From: Rhizobium gallicum bv. gallicum R602sp | Lineage (GTDB): Bacteria > Pseudomonadota > Alphaproteobacteria > Rhizobiales > Rhizobiaceae | Length of the DNA: 64,000 bases | NCBI RefSeq assembly: GCF_000816845.1 | Contig: NZ_CP006879.1 | Coordinates: 62,001-126,000 of the forward strand | Direction: 5' to 3' | Shown here: piece after piece, positions 37,160 through 46,083 of the stretch | How positions within the stretch are numbered: position 1 is the first letter of the stretch | Layout of the letters: every line of letters begins with the position of its first letter | Notes under the pieces: model-generated | Database searches by the model: none | What the model saw: the letters and a program-made list of their open reading frames with translations, nothing else | Told to the model about the DNA's origin: nothing | Program-made: the position numbers and the translations under genes

Positions 37160-38036
37160 GCGCGGAGCTCCGATCGACGCCGTAGCGCGCGAGCGCGAGT
37201 GCGACTGCGCCTGTGAGGGCATCGGCTTCGGGTTCTGTCAGACGCGATTGGTGCCGCTTCGCGATCCAGCGTAGATAAAGCGGGGCCAGGCCACCAAGGA
37301 GACAGACCTTCTGCGTCCCTTGAGCGACGAGACGATCGAGCACCTCATCTATCGACCAGACGGCAGTCGCCAAGAGAAGCGTTGCGATGACGTCGCCCCG
37401 TTCGGCATGTTCAAACACGCGTGGCGCAAAGCGGCCGAAGTCGCCAGGCTTTGCCAGACGCGCGAATTCGACGATTTCTCGTGGGTCGTTGTGAAACTCC
37501 GCAAGAACGGAACTGGTGAGGGGGGAGGGGGCGTGAATGCCATCATGAACCAACAGGGTTTCCTGCAGGAGCGCATGACCAATTCGGGCGCCGCTGCCAA
37601 GGTCTCCGATCGTAAAGCCCCAGCCTCCTATATATCGCACGTTCTGCCCTTGGCGTTCGATGTAGATCGTGCCCGTACCGAGGATCGCGACAGCGCCATC
37701 CTTGTCGCCCAAAGCGCCCTGAAGCGCGATGAGCCCGTCAGACTCGATGTGAGCTTCGGCAAACGGCAGCGATCGACGGACATAATGCACCGCGTCACCC
37801 ACATTGTGGCCGGCCAAGCCCAGAACCGCAAAGCACTTGGTAATGCCGGCGGGATCGAGACCGGCTTCGACGAACGCTGCACGAGCCCCCTCGATGATAT
37901 TCTGAAGAGCAGTGTCAGGATCGGAAAGAATATTCGCAGCGCCAGATTTTGCCCGGCCGAGAATGCGGCCATCCCTGTCTGCAACGGCTGCCCGGCAACT
38001 CGTTCCGCCACCATCAATGCCAATTAGATAGGTCAT
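37149..38036 (-). CDS. N-acetylglucosamine kinase (BadF/BadG/BcrA/BcrD ATPase family)
   Basis: This 295-residue ASKHA-fold kinase has phosphate-1 motif GIDGGGTSCRAAVADRDG at the start, the phosphate-2 motif AILGTGTIYIERQG with GGWGFTIGDLGSGARIG in the middle, and the adenosine-binding VCLLGGLAPLY near the end. Bacterial members phosphorylate N-acetylglucosamine or glucosamine at O6, providing the substrate for NagA encoded two genes downstream. It is the first gene of the nag operon and is preceded by a 25-bp palindrome. The name nagK would fit but rests on context. Confidence 0.88.
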   Translation of the reverse strand: MTYLIGIDGGGTSCRAAVADRDGRILGRAKSGAANILSDPDTALQNIIEGARAAFVEAGLDPAGITKCFAVLGLAGHNVGDAVHYVRRSLPFAEAHIESDGLIALQGALGDKDGAVAILGTGTIYIERQGQNVRYIGGWGFTIGDLGSGARIGHALLQETLLVHDGIHAPSPLTSSVLAEFHNDPREIVEFARLAKPGDFGRFAPRVFEHAERGDVIATLLLATAVWSIDEVLDRLVAQGTQKVCLLGGLAPLYLRWIAKRHQSRLTEPEADALTGAVALALARYGVDRSSAHER

Positions 38037-38111
38037 GGAGCTCCGTCAGTCTGGAACGCTCGTGTTTGAAAGCGATAGGCGACAGCAGCCACCACCATTT
38101 CTGCTGAATAG

Positions 38112-38136
38112 TATGTTCGTGCGTCGCACAAACATA
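38112..38136. promoter_or_regulatory. Nag operator copy 1, upstream of the kinase operon
   Basis: A 25-bp imperfect palindrome, with TTCGTGCG and CGCACAAA-type half-sites, lies 76-100 bp upstream of the kinase start. Its reverse complement matches the site at 40168-40192 at 22 of 25 positions. The repetition at the heads of two functionally linked operons indicates a shared repressor, either the GntR/UTRA protein or the ROK protein. The rest of 38037-38432 shows no gene. Confidence 0.75.
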
Positions 38137-38432
38137 GGCATAAGTCAAGCCTGATGCAGTGGCTGCTGTTAGCCAGCTCGACGAGATGCACTTGCTTGGC
38201 GCAGTTGGACGGAAGATATGGAGCAGTGGCGATACGCGACCGACCGCGCCCAACCTAAGAGATCATCAAGTCCGCATCACCTTGCTTAAAAAGTTCGGAT
38301 CGCGAAGAAAGCGGAAGTCAAACGCCGACTTGGAATAGCGGTGGAACGAAGACTTTCCAGCGCGGTTCACCGGATCGAGGCATCACTATCCGAAGATGAG
38401 CAAAGCCGATGAGACCGTAGGAGCTGTCAGCT

Positions 38433-38744
38433 CTAGAACTTATAATTATACGCGATGAGCCGTGCCTTGGCTTTCGCAAGCTCCTCCGCAGTGAAGAGCG
38501 GATGCCACTTGCCGTTCTCCAGCACCAAGGCTTCTACAGTCAGATCGAGCCGGTTCCGTTCCCACAGGTTCGTATAACCCTCCGAGGCAGAAGCGGAGTT
38601 GATGAGATATCGCGCCGTTGCAAGACCACCGCGATCACTCAGCATGCCGAGGAACACATTGGCATTGTATTTGGCCTCGGTCTTGGCCCGTTGGTAGATT
38701 GCCATCATCGCACTATCAAACTGCCGCTCGAGATCCGTAGCCAT
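38433..38744 (-). CDS. Conserved small hypothetical protein
   Basis: This 103-residue protein starts MATDLERQFDSAMMAIYQRA and continues KYNANVFLGMLSDRGGLATA, ARYLINSASASEGYTNLWER and WHPLFTAEELAKAKARLIAY. I recall the same pattern in many uncharacterised bacterial proteins linked to defence or plasmid regions, but no function is known. It is predicted soluble, mixed alpha/beta. It lies directly downstream of the ROK gene (23-bp gap) on the same strand and may be co-transcribed. Confidence 0.75.
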   Translation of the reverse strand: MATDLERQFDSAMMAIYQRAKTEAKYNANVFLGMLSDRGGLATARYLINSASASEGYTNLWERNRLDLTVEALVLENGKWHPLFTAEELAKAKARLIAYNYKF

Positions 38745-38767
38745 CAAAGGTCTCCAATTATGCCCGT

Positions 38768-40027
38768 CTAGATGACCAGCTTCAGATGGCTGGACAGGAC
38801 CAGGCCCGCCGCGCCGCGCAACGCGGTATGGCCCTCGCCGATACCGTTTACCGTGATGGAGATCTCCTGGTTCGGTCGCTTTCGAACCAACTGCTCCACA
38901 TGCTGCCTGACACGCTCGGCCGCGATATCGCCGCCGCCTGCGATGTCTCCATGCAAGACATAGGAATTGAGAGACAAGGTCTGCTGCAGGTTCAGGATCC
39001 CGAAGGCGACGTTGCGTGCATAGCGGTCCAGCAGGTCATCGGCCGCTTTCGATCCTTCGGCGGCTTCGTTTACCAGGCGCGCAGCGGTGATGCTTTCGGG
39101 TTCCTCGAAGCCCATCTGTGCTGCCTCCCGCCGCAACCACGGCAGGGCGGCGACGGTTTCCCAACATCCATGCTTGCCGCAGTTGCAGAGCTCGCCATCG
39201 ATCTGGACCACCGTGTGCCCCAGTTCACCTCCGGAGCCGGCAAGCCCCCGATAGACGCGCCCGTCGATATAGAAGGCTCCACCTAGAACCTCACCGGTAT
39301 AGATCGCCGCGAAAGTCTGCTGGCCCCGTCCCGGCCCAAACCATCGATCCCCCACAAGCAGCGCGCGCGGATGGTGATCGATGACAACAGGCAATGCGTA
39401 ATGTTCCTGCAGGATGTCGACCAGGGGCAGGCCCGTTAAAACGGGCGCCAGGTTGACGGCAAGGATCACTCCGTTGTCGCTGTCGATCATGCCGCCCGAC
39501 GCAATCCCGATTCCGAACGGCGCCCGATTCGCCTGGGAGAGCGTTGCAGACAGCGTATCCTTCATGATCGTCAGGAACGCGTCCCTGTCCCCCCGCGGAT
39601 CGAATTGCGCCTTCCTCAGCGCCTTGATCTCTCCGCTCAGCGTGACCAGGCATGTCTGGATCCTGCCGGGCAAGAGAAGGACTGCACCGAGCATCGGGGC
39701 TTCCGGATTGAAATAGATCGGACGCGCCGGCTTGCCTCCCTTGAAGTCGGAGGGAACGGCGTCGCCTTCAACGAGCAATCCCTCTTCGATCATCGGCTGG
39801 ACGATGCCCGTAATCGTCGTACGGTTCACCCCTGCCAGACGCGCAAGTTCCGCACGGCTTTTCGGACCGTTGTCGTACAGTGCCTGCAGCACCCGGCCAC
39901 GATTGATCTCGCCGAGAGTTGATTGGGAGACGAGGGTAACGTTGACGCCACCCTCGCCAGGCAGAACTTCCTTGCTGGAAGGACTGCGCTGCCCAAGCGA
40001 GTAGGATGGCTGATTCTCGAACTTCAA
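38768..40027 (-). CDS. ROK-family transcriptional repressor (NagC-like)
   Basis: This 419-residue ROK regulator combines an N-terminal winged helix (RGRVLQALYDNGPKSRAELA, then RLAGVNRTTITGIVQPMIEE) with a C-terminal ROK sugar-kinase-like domain. That domain carries the zinc motif CNCGKHGCWETVAAL and GELGHTVVQIDG. Such proteins are sugar-responsive repressors. The start is TTG 40027 with a GGAGAG ribosome-binding site. It is divergent from the sugar ABC operon; the shared 270-bp interval contains the second 25-bp palindrome. Its ligand is probably an amino sugar or its phosphate. Confidence 0.92.
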   Translation of the reverse strand: MKFENQPSYSLGQRSPSSKEVLPGEGGVNVTLVSQSTLGEINRGRVLQALYDNGPKSRAELARLAGVNRTTITGIVQPMIEEGLLVEGDAVPSDFKGGKPARPIYFNPEAPMLGAVLLLPGRIQTCLVTLSGEIKALRKAQFDPRGDRDAFLTIMKDTLSATLSQANRAPFGIGIASGGMIDSDNGVILAVNLAPVLTGLPLVDILQEHYALPVVIDHHPRALLVGDRWFGPGRGQQTFAAIYTGEVLGGAFYIDGRVYRGLAGSGGELGHTVVQIDGELCNCGKHGCWETVAALPWLRREAAQMGFEEPESITAARLVNEAAEGSKAADDLLDRYARNVAFGILNLQQTLSLNSYVLHGDIAGGGDIAAERVRQHVEQLVRKRPNQEISITVNGIGEGHTALRGAAGLVLSSHLKLVI

Positions 40028-40167
40028 AATTTCTCTCCGATTTGCTGCTCGTCTTTCTACCCTGTGAGCGCTTGCTCGACCAGATGGCGATTGCTTGCTT
40101 CGTTAGCGTGAACAGTGTCATCAACGGGGCTCGTAAGATTCCATGTGTCGACTTCTTGACAGTACCA

Positions 40168-40192
40168 TAAGTTTGTGCGACGTACAAACATA
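40168..40192. promoter_or_regulatory. Nag operator copy 2, between ROK gene and ABC operon
   Basis: The core GTTTGTGCGACGTACAAAC is a 19-bp near-perfect dyad (40171-40189). Extended to 25 bp, it matches the reverse complement of 38112-38136 at 22 positions. It lies 107 bp upstream of the binding-protein start, where it could control both divergent units. Confidence 0.78.
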
Positions 40193-40298
40193 CTGCTGCA
40201 GAAAGCAGGATGGAGGGATAACGATCACAAGCGAGCAGGGGCCGATTGGCTCTCCGGTATCGAGTGGGATTGGATTACAGGCAATTGAGGAGGAATTC

Positions 40299-41765
40299 AT
40301 GACATTCGATATCGGAAACATGTCGCGCCGGAACATGCTTAAATCAGCGTCTGTCGCCACTCTTTTGGCATCCGGCGTCGGCTCGCTGGTCGCACCACGG
40401 GACGCAGGCGCTCAAGACACCAACACTGTGCGCGTTCTGTCGGTCGAAGATCCGTTCTTCTTCTCGATGAAGGCGATGATCCCGGAGTTTGAAAAGGAAA
40501 CCGGCATCAAGGTCGAGCTGGAAAGCCTCTCTTATGATGCCCTGCAGACACGTCTTGTCTCCGCGTTCGTCGCCAAGACGTCGGATGCAGACGTCATCGC
40601 CGTCGACCAGATGTGGCTTGGGCAGTATCTCGACAACGGCTGGATCATTTCGCTCAACGACTTCATTGCCAAGGACAGCGACATCGATCTTTCGGACTTC
40701 ATTCCCGAGGTTCTCTATTCGTCGAACATGTGGCGCGGGCAGATCGGCACGCTGCCGGTCGCGGCCTACGCGCAGGGCGTCATGTACCGCAAGGATATCT
40801 TCGACAACTTCGGCATCGCCGCACCTCCGACCAAGGCCTCCGAAGACTGGACCTGGACGAAATACGTCGAGACGCTGAAGTCGCTCGAAGGAAAGTCGTT
40901 CGACGGCAAGCCGCTGTTCCCGACGGTGATCTGTGGGTCGCAGCCGTCCCCGATCACCCACATGTTCACGCAGCTTTCCGTCAGCCATGGCGCGAACTGG
41001 TTCAAATCCTTCCCGGGTGCGCCCTGGGACTTCTCCCCGCAGCTCACCGCTCCGGCATGGGCGAAGTCGGTCGAGATCTACCGGCAGCTCTATAAACTGT
41101 CGCCGCCCGAGGCGATCAACTACGTTTGGTTCGACGCCGGAACCCGCTTTGCCAAGGGCGATATCGGCATGTTCTACTGGTGGACGCCATATTTTTACCT
41201 GGTCAAGAATTCCGGTTACATGACCGGCAAGAAGTCGGATGTCATGGACAAATACGCGACCGCGGCACTGCCGAAGGCCGACGGCGTGGCACAGACGGTC
41301 AGCCTTGGCGGCTGGAGCCTGGGTGTCCCGTCCAGTTCCGAGCGGCAGGACAACGGTTACGCCTTCATCAAATGGGCGACATCGAAGGTGACCCAGAAGA
41401 AGATGGCCCAATGGCCGGATCTCAACTACCAGTTCTCGGATTTCGCCCGCGTTTCGCTCTATGAGGACGACGAGGTCAAGGCGATCTACCCTTACCTCGA
41501 TGTGCAATATGCGATGATGAAGCAGGGCAACGGCAAGATCACGCGTCCGCCGGTTCCCGGTTACACCGCAGTTGAAAGCGTGCTCGGTCTCACGCTCAAC
41601 CAGCTTCTGACGGGCAGCGAAGATCCGAAGACGGCGCTCGAGCGGACGAACAGTCTGTTTGAAAGCATCCTCAAGGGCAATCTCATGATCCCTTACCAGA
41701 AGGAAAGCTTCGCCGACACGCTCGACGGTGCCAACGCCCTGATCGGCACGCTCGGCAAGGCGTAA
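40299..41765 (+). CDS. Sugar ABC transporter solute-binding protein (family 1), Tat-type signal
   Basis: This protein of about 488 residues starts at ATG 40299, preceded by GAGGAGGAA. The N-terminus MSRRNMLKSASVATLLASGV fits a twin-arginine signal, ending near DAGAQ. The mature part is a CUT1-type binding protein: EFEKETGIKVELESLSYDAL near the start, and DADVIAVDQMWLGQYLDNGW. Context with nag genes suggests GlcNAc, chitobiose or another amino sugar. A hairpin follows the stop, as is usual for highly expressed binding proteins. Reading from 40143 would add an unlikely leader. Confidence 0.93.
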   Translation: MTFDIGNMSRRNMLKSASVATLLASGVGSLVAPRDAGAQDTNTVRVLSVEDPFFFSMKAMIPEFEKETGIKVELESLSYDALQTRLVSAFVAKTSDADVIAVDQMWLGQYLDNGWIISLNDFIAKDSDIDLSDFIPEVLYSSNMWRGQIGTLPVAAYAQGVMYRKDIFDNFGIAAPPTKASEDWTWTKYVETLKSLEGKSFDGKPLFPTVICGSQPSPITHMFTQLSVSHGANWFKSFPGAPWDFSPQLTAPAWAKSVEIYRQLYKLSPPEAINYVWFDAGTRFAKGDIGMFYWWTPYFYLVKNSGYMTGKKSDVMDKYATAALPKADGVAQTVSLGGWSLGVPSSSERQDNGYAFIKWATSKVTQKKMAQWPDLNYQFSDFARVSLYEDDEVKAIYPYLDVQYAMMKQGNGKITRPPVPGYTAVESVLGLTLNQLLTGSEDPKTALERTNSLFESILKGNLMIPYQKESFADTLDGANALIGTLGKA

Positions 41766-41779
41766 TAAATTCTCCTCGG

Positions 41780-41805
41780 GCCGGCGCGGCAACGCTCGCG
41801 CCGGC
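41780..41805 (+). terminator. Stem-loop after the binding-protein gene
   Basis: GCCGGCGCG and CGCGCCGGC form a perfect 9-bp stem with an 8-base loop, 15 bp after the binding-protein stop. There is no T-run. A partial terminator or mRNA-stabilising hairpin that raises binding-protein levels over permease levels is the likely role. Confidence 0.55.
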
Positions 41806-41836
41806 AAAACGGGTGAAGAAGAACTGGATCTCGATC

Positions 41837-42766
41837 ATGCATTCTACAATCATTCGCTCGCCGCGGGCGCTTGCGCCTGTCCGACGGGGCTTTGTCCGCC
41901 GGAACCTGCCCTACCTGCTGATTGCGCCTTCGGTGATCATGCTGCTTGCCCTGATCGCCTACCCGCTGCTCTTTGCCCTCAAATCGAGTTTCTATTTCTG
42001 GAACCTGCAGGTCGGGCCGGAGCCGATGGCCTTCGTCGGCCTTGACAACTACGTCCAGGCCATCAATGCCTTCGATTTTCGCGCGGCACTCACCAACACG
42101 CTGATCCTCTCGGTCCTGGGCACTGCGATCGAGTTTGGCCTCGGCCTGGCGATCGCGCTGGTCCTGCTCAAGACGCTGCCCGGCATGAATGTCGTGCGCG
42201 CGCTTCTGATCCTGCCGACTACCATCGCGCCGATCGTTGTCGGCTTCTTGTTCCGCTATCTCTACGATCCCGGCGGCGGTCTTTTGACCTGGGTGCTGCA
42301 GTCTCTTTGGCTGCCGGTTCCAGCAGAAGGTATTCTTGGCTCGCCCTCGACGGCGCTGGCCGCCATCCTGTTCGTCGATATCTGGCAGTGGACGCCATTC
42401 TTCGCCATCGTCCTTTATGCAAGCTTGCTCGCTGTTCCCGACGAGATCATCGAGGCCGCACGGCTGGATCGCGCATCGGCCTGGACGATCCTCATGCGCA
42501 TCAAGCTGCCGCTCATCCGGCGCACGGCGATCATCATCGTCATGCTGCGCTTCATGCAGATATTCAACACCTTCGACACCGTGCTGGTGCTGACACGCGG
42601 TGGGCCGGGCACCACCACGCGTACGCTCGGCTATTCGCTCTACGAGCAGGGCCTCGTCAACTTCAATGTCGGGCTCGTCAGCGCGATGACCTGGATCACA
42701 GTGCTGATCGTCAACGTCATTGTCGCCCTCTACGTGTTCTTCGCCTTCCGCAATGAGGAGTGGTGA
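41837..42766 (+). CDS. Sugar ABC transporter permease (MalF/UgpA type)
   Basis: This inner-membrane permease of about 309 residues has six helices, beginning NLPYLLIAPSVIMLLALIAY. The EAA loop is EAARLDRASAWTILMRIKLP, where the usual Gly of DGAS is replaced by Arg (DRAS). VLVLTRGGPGTTTRTLGYSL precedes the last helices. ATG 41837 (MHSTIIRSP) is used; GTG 41813 would add eight residues and neither has a strong RBS. It is the second gene of the amino-sugar importer operon. Confidence 0.92.
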   Translation: MHSTIIRSPRALAPVRRGFVRRNLPYLLIAPSVIMLLALIAYPLLFALKSSFYFWNLQVGPEPMAFVGLDNYVQAINAFDFRAALTNTLILSVLGTAIEFGLGLAIALVLLKTLPGMNVVRALLILPTTIAPIVVGFLFRYLYDPGGGLLTWVLQSLWLPVPAEGILGSPSTALAAILFVDIWQWTPFFAIVLYASLLAVPDEIIEAARLDRASAWTILMRIKLPLIRRTAIIIVMLRFMQIFNTFDTVLVLTRGGPGTTTRTLGYSLYEQGLVNFNVGLVSAMTWITVLIVNVIVALYVFFAFRNEEW

Positions 42767-42767
42767 T

Positions 42768-43598
42768 ATGTCAAACCGCACGACGTTCTCTACCGCTCTT
42801 ACCTATGCTGCCGGCCTGCTTTTCCTGGCGATCTTCATCGGCCCGATCCTGTGGTTCCTGGCACTCGCGATTCGTCCAGCGGAAACGGCGTTTACAATGC
42901 CGCCGCAGTTCACCTTCGAGCCGACGTTCGATGCCTTCCGGCATATCCTCGTCGATCCCGGCACCAACGCGCCGCAACTGGTGAACTCCCTGATCGTCGC
43001 AATCGGCGCCGTGCTGCTTAATCTGCCGTTCTCCGTTCCTGCGGCTTACGCGCTCTCGCGTTTTAAGATGCGCGGCAAGAAGAACATCATGCTCTGGTAT
43101 CTCGGTCTGTTGATGGCGCCGCCGATTGCATTCCTGATCCCGTATTTCGTGTTGATCACGCGGATCGGCCTGCAGGGCTCCTACTTTTCGATGGTGCTGG
43201 TTCTGCAAACACTGACGATCCCGTTTTCGGTCTGGCTGATGAAAAGCTTCATCGACGAGGTGCCGGCAGAGCTGGAGGAGGCCGCCCGGGTCGACGGCGC
43301 CCGCTGGTACATGATCATGTGGCGCATCACGCTCCCGATCGTTCGCCCCGGCATCATCGTCACTTCGATGTTCGCCTTCGTTTTTGCCTGGAACAATGCT
43401 GCCTTTCCGCTGGTCCTGAGCTCGCGCTCGACCGCCACCCTTCCGATCGGAACGCTTGGATACTTCGCCACCAGCGGCGTGACGTGGAATTACATCGCCG
43501 CCGCGGCGGTGCTCGCCATGATCCCGCCGATGATCATCTTCCTGGTTTTCGATCGATACGTCGTCCGGGGCCTCACCTTCGGTTCGGTGAAGGGCTGA
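42768..43598 (+). CDS. Sugar ABC transporter permease (MalG/UgpE type)
   Basis: This 276-residue permease starts at ATG 42768 (MSNRTTFSTAL), one base after the previous stop and behind a GAGGAG ribosome-binding site. Six helices are visible. The EAA loop is EEAARVDGARWYMIMWRITL, and the C-terminus has VFDRYVVRGLTFGSVKG, typical of the MalG class. With the 41837 gene it forms the membrane channel of the importer. Confidence 0.94.
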   Translation: MSNRTTFSTALTYAAGLLFLAIFIGPILWFLALAIRPAETAFTMPPQFTFEPTFDAFRHILVDPGTNAPQLVNSLIVAIGAVLLNLPFSVPAAYALSRFKMRGKKNIMLWYLGLLMAPPIAFLIPYFVLITRIGLQGSYFSMVLVLQTLTIPFSVWLMKSFIDEVPAELEEAARVDGARWYMIMWRITLPIVRPGIIVTSMFAFVFAWNNAAFPLVLSSRSTATLPIGTLGYFATSGVTWNYIAAAAVLAMIPPMIIFLVFDRYVVRGLTFGSVKG

Positions 43599-43629
43599 TC
43601 TTTCTACTGTTTGAATGGAGTCATAGAAA

Positions 43630-44655
43630 ATGAGCAAACTTCGCATCGGCGTCATCGGCGCCGGCCTTTGGGGCAACAACCACGCCCACACGTTCAACGT
43701 CCTGCCGGAGACCGAACTTGTCGGCGTCTGCGACCTCGATGAGGGCAGGGCGCTCAAGATGAAGGAGAGCTTCGGTGCGGCGGAAGCATTCACCGATTAC
43801 CAGAAGTTGATCGCCAGCGATCGCATCGACGCAGTGTCCGTGGCGACGCCTGATTTCACGCACACGCCGATCATTCTTGCCGCCCTCAAGGCCGGCAAGC
43901 ACGTTCTCAGCGAAAAGCCGCTGGCAACGACCGTCATAGAAGCCGAGGAGATCGCCGAGGCTGCCGCGAAGTCCAGCGGAAAGCTGATGATCGACTTCCA
44001 CAACCGGGTGAACCCGATTCTCGCCCAGGTCCGCGGCATGATCCAGGATGGCCAGATCGGTCTTGCCAAACACGGCACGGCACGGCTGTCGAACACGACA
44101 TTCGTTCCGTTCCAGATGCTGAGCTGGGCCGCGAAATCCTCTGCACTCTGGTTCCTGGGCAGCCACCTGGTCGACGTCCTGCGCTTCATCCTCGCAGACG
44201 AGGTTACCCGCGTCTACGCCGTTGCCCGCTCCGGCACGTTGTCAGCCGGCGGCGTCGATACCAAGGATTTCCACGCATCGATCCTGGAATTCTCCAAGGG
44301 CACGGTCGTGACCATGGAGAACAGCTGGATCCTCTCGCGCGACAATCCGTCTCTTGTCGATTTCAAGATCGAGTTCGTTGGCGAGAAGGGTCAGGTTCAG
44401 GCCGATCCAACCCATAACGGCGGTCTCCGCCGCATTATGGAGGGCGGCCTGAGATACAACGATTACATCGGCGTAACGCCCACGGGGGCGACCCGGATCG
44501 GAGGTTTCGTGCAGGAGTCGATCGCGCGCTTCGTCGACAGTGTGGTGCGCGACGTCCCGTTGCTTGCGGACGCAAACGATGGCCTCGCCAACACCAAGGT
44601 TCTGGCCGCGATCGAGGAGTCGGTCGCCAGCGGCAAACCTGTGAACATCGGCTGA
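43630..44655 (+). CDS. Gfo/Idh/MocA-family dehydrogenase
   Basis: This 341-residue NAD(P)-dependent sugar dehydrogenase has a Rossmann fold (RIGVIGAGLWGNNHAHTFNV) with DLDEGRA after strand 2. The family motif is present as LSEKPLATTVIEAEE with the active-site Lys. A C-terminal alpha/beta domain begins DFHNRVNPILAQV. It lies inside the ABC operon, so the imported sugar or a derivative is probably oxidised or epimerised. That is unusual for simple GlcNAc use, where kinase, NagA and NagB suffice, and hints at a modified amino sugar as the true substrate. Confidence 0.92.
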   Translation: MSKLRIGVIGAGLWGNNHAHTFNVLPETELVGVCDLDEGRALKMKESFGAAEAFTDYQKLIASDRIDAVSVATPDFTHTPIILAALKAGKHVLSEKPLATTVIEAEEIAEAAAKSSGKLMIDFHNRVNPILAQVRGMIQDGQIGLAKHGTARLSNTTFVPFQMLSWAAKSSALWFLGSHLVDVLRFILADEVTRVYAVARSGTLSAGGVDTKDFHASILEFSKGTVVTMENSWILSRDNPSLVDFKIEFVGEKGQVQADPTHNGGLRRIMEGGLRYNDYIGVTPTGATRIGGFVQESIARFVDSVVRDVPLLADANDGLANTKVLAAIEESVASGKPVNIG

Positions 44656-44671
44656 TGTCGTGACCAACCCT

Positions 44672-44707
44672 GCGAGGCATTTCATTCCATGGGATGAATT
44701 GCCTCGC
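44672..44707 (+). terminator. Long stem-loop between dehydrogenase and ATPase genes
   Basis: GCGAGGCA pairs with TGCCTCGC, and within it TTCAT pairs with ATGAA, giving a long and strong hairpin in the 78-bp gap. No poly-T tract follows, so read-through into the ATPase gene is expected. It may tune ATPase levels. Confidence 0.55.
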
Positions 44708-44733
44708 CACTTGATACTGGGAGTAGATCTATT

Positions 44734-45900
44734 ATGGCGTCCATGACCTTTGACGGGATTGGAAAAACCTATCCGGACGGGACCGTTGCCGTCGCCAATG
44801 TGAGCTTCACGGTTGCAGACGGCGAGTTCGTCGTGCTGGTCGGACCGTCGGGCTGCGGTAAATCCACCTTGTTGAGGATGGCGGCCGGGCTTGAGCTGCT
44901 CAACAGCGGCCGGCTTCTCATGGACGATCAGGATGTCACCAACACCGAACCGCAGGACCGCGACATCGCGATGGTGTTCCAGAACTACGCGCTCTATCCG
45001 CATATGACGGTCTACGAAAACATGGCCTTCGGCCTGCAGCAGCGCAAAATGCCGAAGGACAAGATCGAGAAGCTTGTCCGCGATGCGGCCGATATGCTCG
45101 ACCTGTCGAAATACCTGCACCGCAAGCCAGGCGCATTGTCAGGCGGCCAGCGCCAGCGCGTTGCGATGGGGCGGGCGATCGTCCGGCATCCCATGGCTTT
45201 CCTGATGGACGAGCCTCTCTCCAACCTCGACGCCAAGCTACGGGTCCAGATGCGTGCCGAGCTCAAGCTTCTAAACCAGCGCCTTGGCGTCACGACGCTC
45301 TACGTGACCCACGATCAGGTCGAGGCGATGACGATGGGGGATCGGGTTGCTGTGCTCAAGCCCGTCGGCAATAACGAGGAAAGCAACCTGCAGCAGATCG
45401 ACACGCCGCAACGGCTTTACGACCGGCCGGCGAATATTTTCGTCGCCGGCTTTATCGGTTCGCCGGCAATGAATTTCGTCGGGGTCGAGCTTCGGGTCGA
45501 AGCGCAGTCGCTGCGCGCCACGATCGTGGGAACCGGCATCACCTTTTCGGTTCGCGCGAGCGCTGCGCTGTCAGCCTATGCCGGGCGCCAGGTCATCGCC
45601 GGCATACGCCCGGAAATGTTTCAGGTGTGTTCCGAGCAGGAGGCGCTGTTCAACGAGCAGATTCCGGTGGCCGAGGCGCTCGGCGCCGACACCTATGTCT
45701 TCTTCGACATTGCCTCCCCCGCCGTCACCGTCAGCGACGCCGAGGAACCGGACGACTTCAAACACAAGGGCAAGAACCGGTTGGTGGCGCGTATCCCGCC
45801 AGCAGCGACGCCCGCTCCCAACCAGCGACTTCCGATGAAAGTCGACTTGCAAAAGCTGCACTGGTTCGATCCTCTGACAGGAACCGCAATTCGCGACTGA
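44734..45900 (+). CDS. Sugar ABC transporter ATP-binding protein (UgpC/MsmK/MalK type)
   Basis: This 388-residue ATPase energises the importer. Walker A is GPSGCGKSTLLRMAAG, the Q-loop VFQNYALYPHMTVYEN, the signature LSGGQRQRVAMGRAIVR, Walker B FLMDEPLSNLDAKL, and the switch His is in YVTHDQVEAMT. A C-terminal TOBE-type regulatory domain follows (GFIGSPAMNFVGVELRVEAQ). It closes the operon that begins at 40299. It could also serve the ATPase-less permeases at 23.1-24.9 kb, as MsmK-type ATPases are often shared. Confidence 0.95.
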   Translation: MASMTFDGIGKTYPDGTVAVANVSFTVADGEFVVLVGPSGCGKSTLLRMAAGLELLNSGRLLMDDQDVTNTEPQDRDIAMVFQNYALYPHMTVYENMAFGLQQRKMPKDKIEKLVRDAADMLDLSKYLHRKPGALSGGQRQRVAMGRAIVRHPMAFLMDEPLSNLDAKLRVQMRAELKLLNQRLGVTTLYVTHDQVEAMTMGDRVAVLKPVGNNEESNLQQIDTPQRLYDRPANIFVAGFIGSPAMNFVGVELRVEAQSLRATIVGTGITFSVRASAALSAYAGRQVIAGIRPEMFQVCSEQEALFNEQIPVAEALGADTYVFFDIASPAVTVSDAEEPDDFKHKGKNRLVARIPPAATPAPNQRLPMKVDLQKLHWFDPLTGTAIRD

Positions 45901-46083
45901 TCCAGGTGCTCCATGCAAAAATGTCGTCTGAAACTGTCCCGGCTTTGTTTGTCTGCCTCCCAAGGCGCTTTGGCTGTCGTCGAGCAAAGCTCGGCGGCAG
46001 CCATTTTTTCGAACGGCGGGATGTCGGCACATCGGGATCAAATTTCGAGACTAATGGCACCCTAAGGGTAGGAGTGGAGCAGC

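Noticed and set aside
40344-41807. A 487-residue minus-strand frame opposite the sugar-binding protein
   Set aside because: The plus strand has an RBS, a signal peptide and family motifs; the minus frame is Arg/Asp/Glu-rich shadow.
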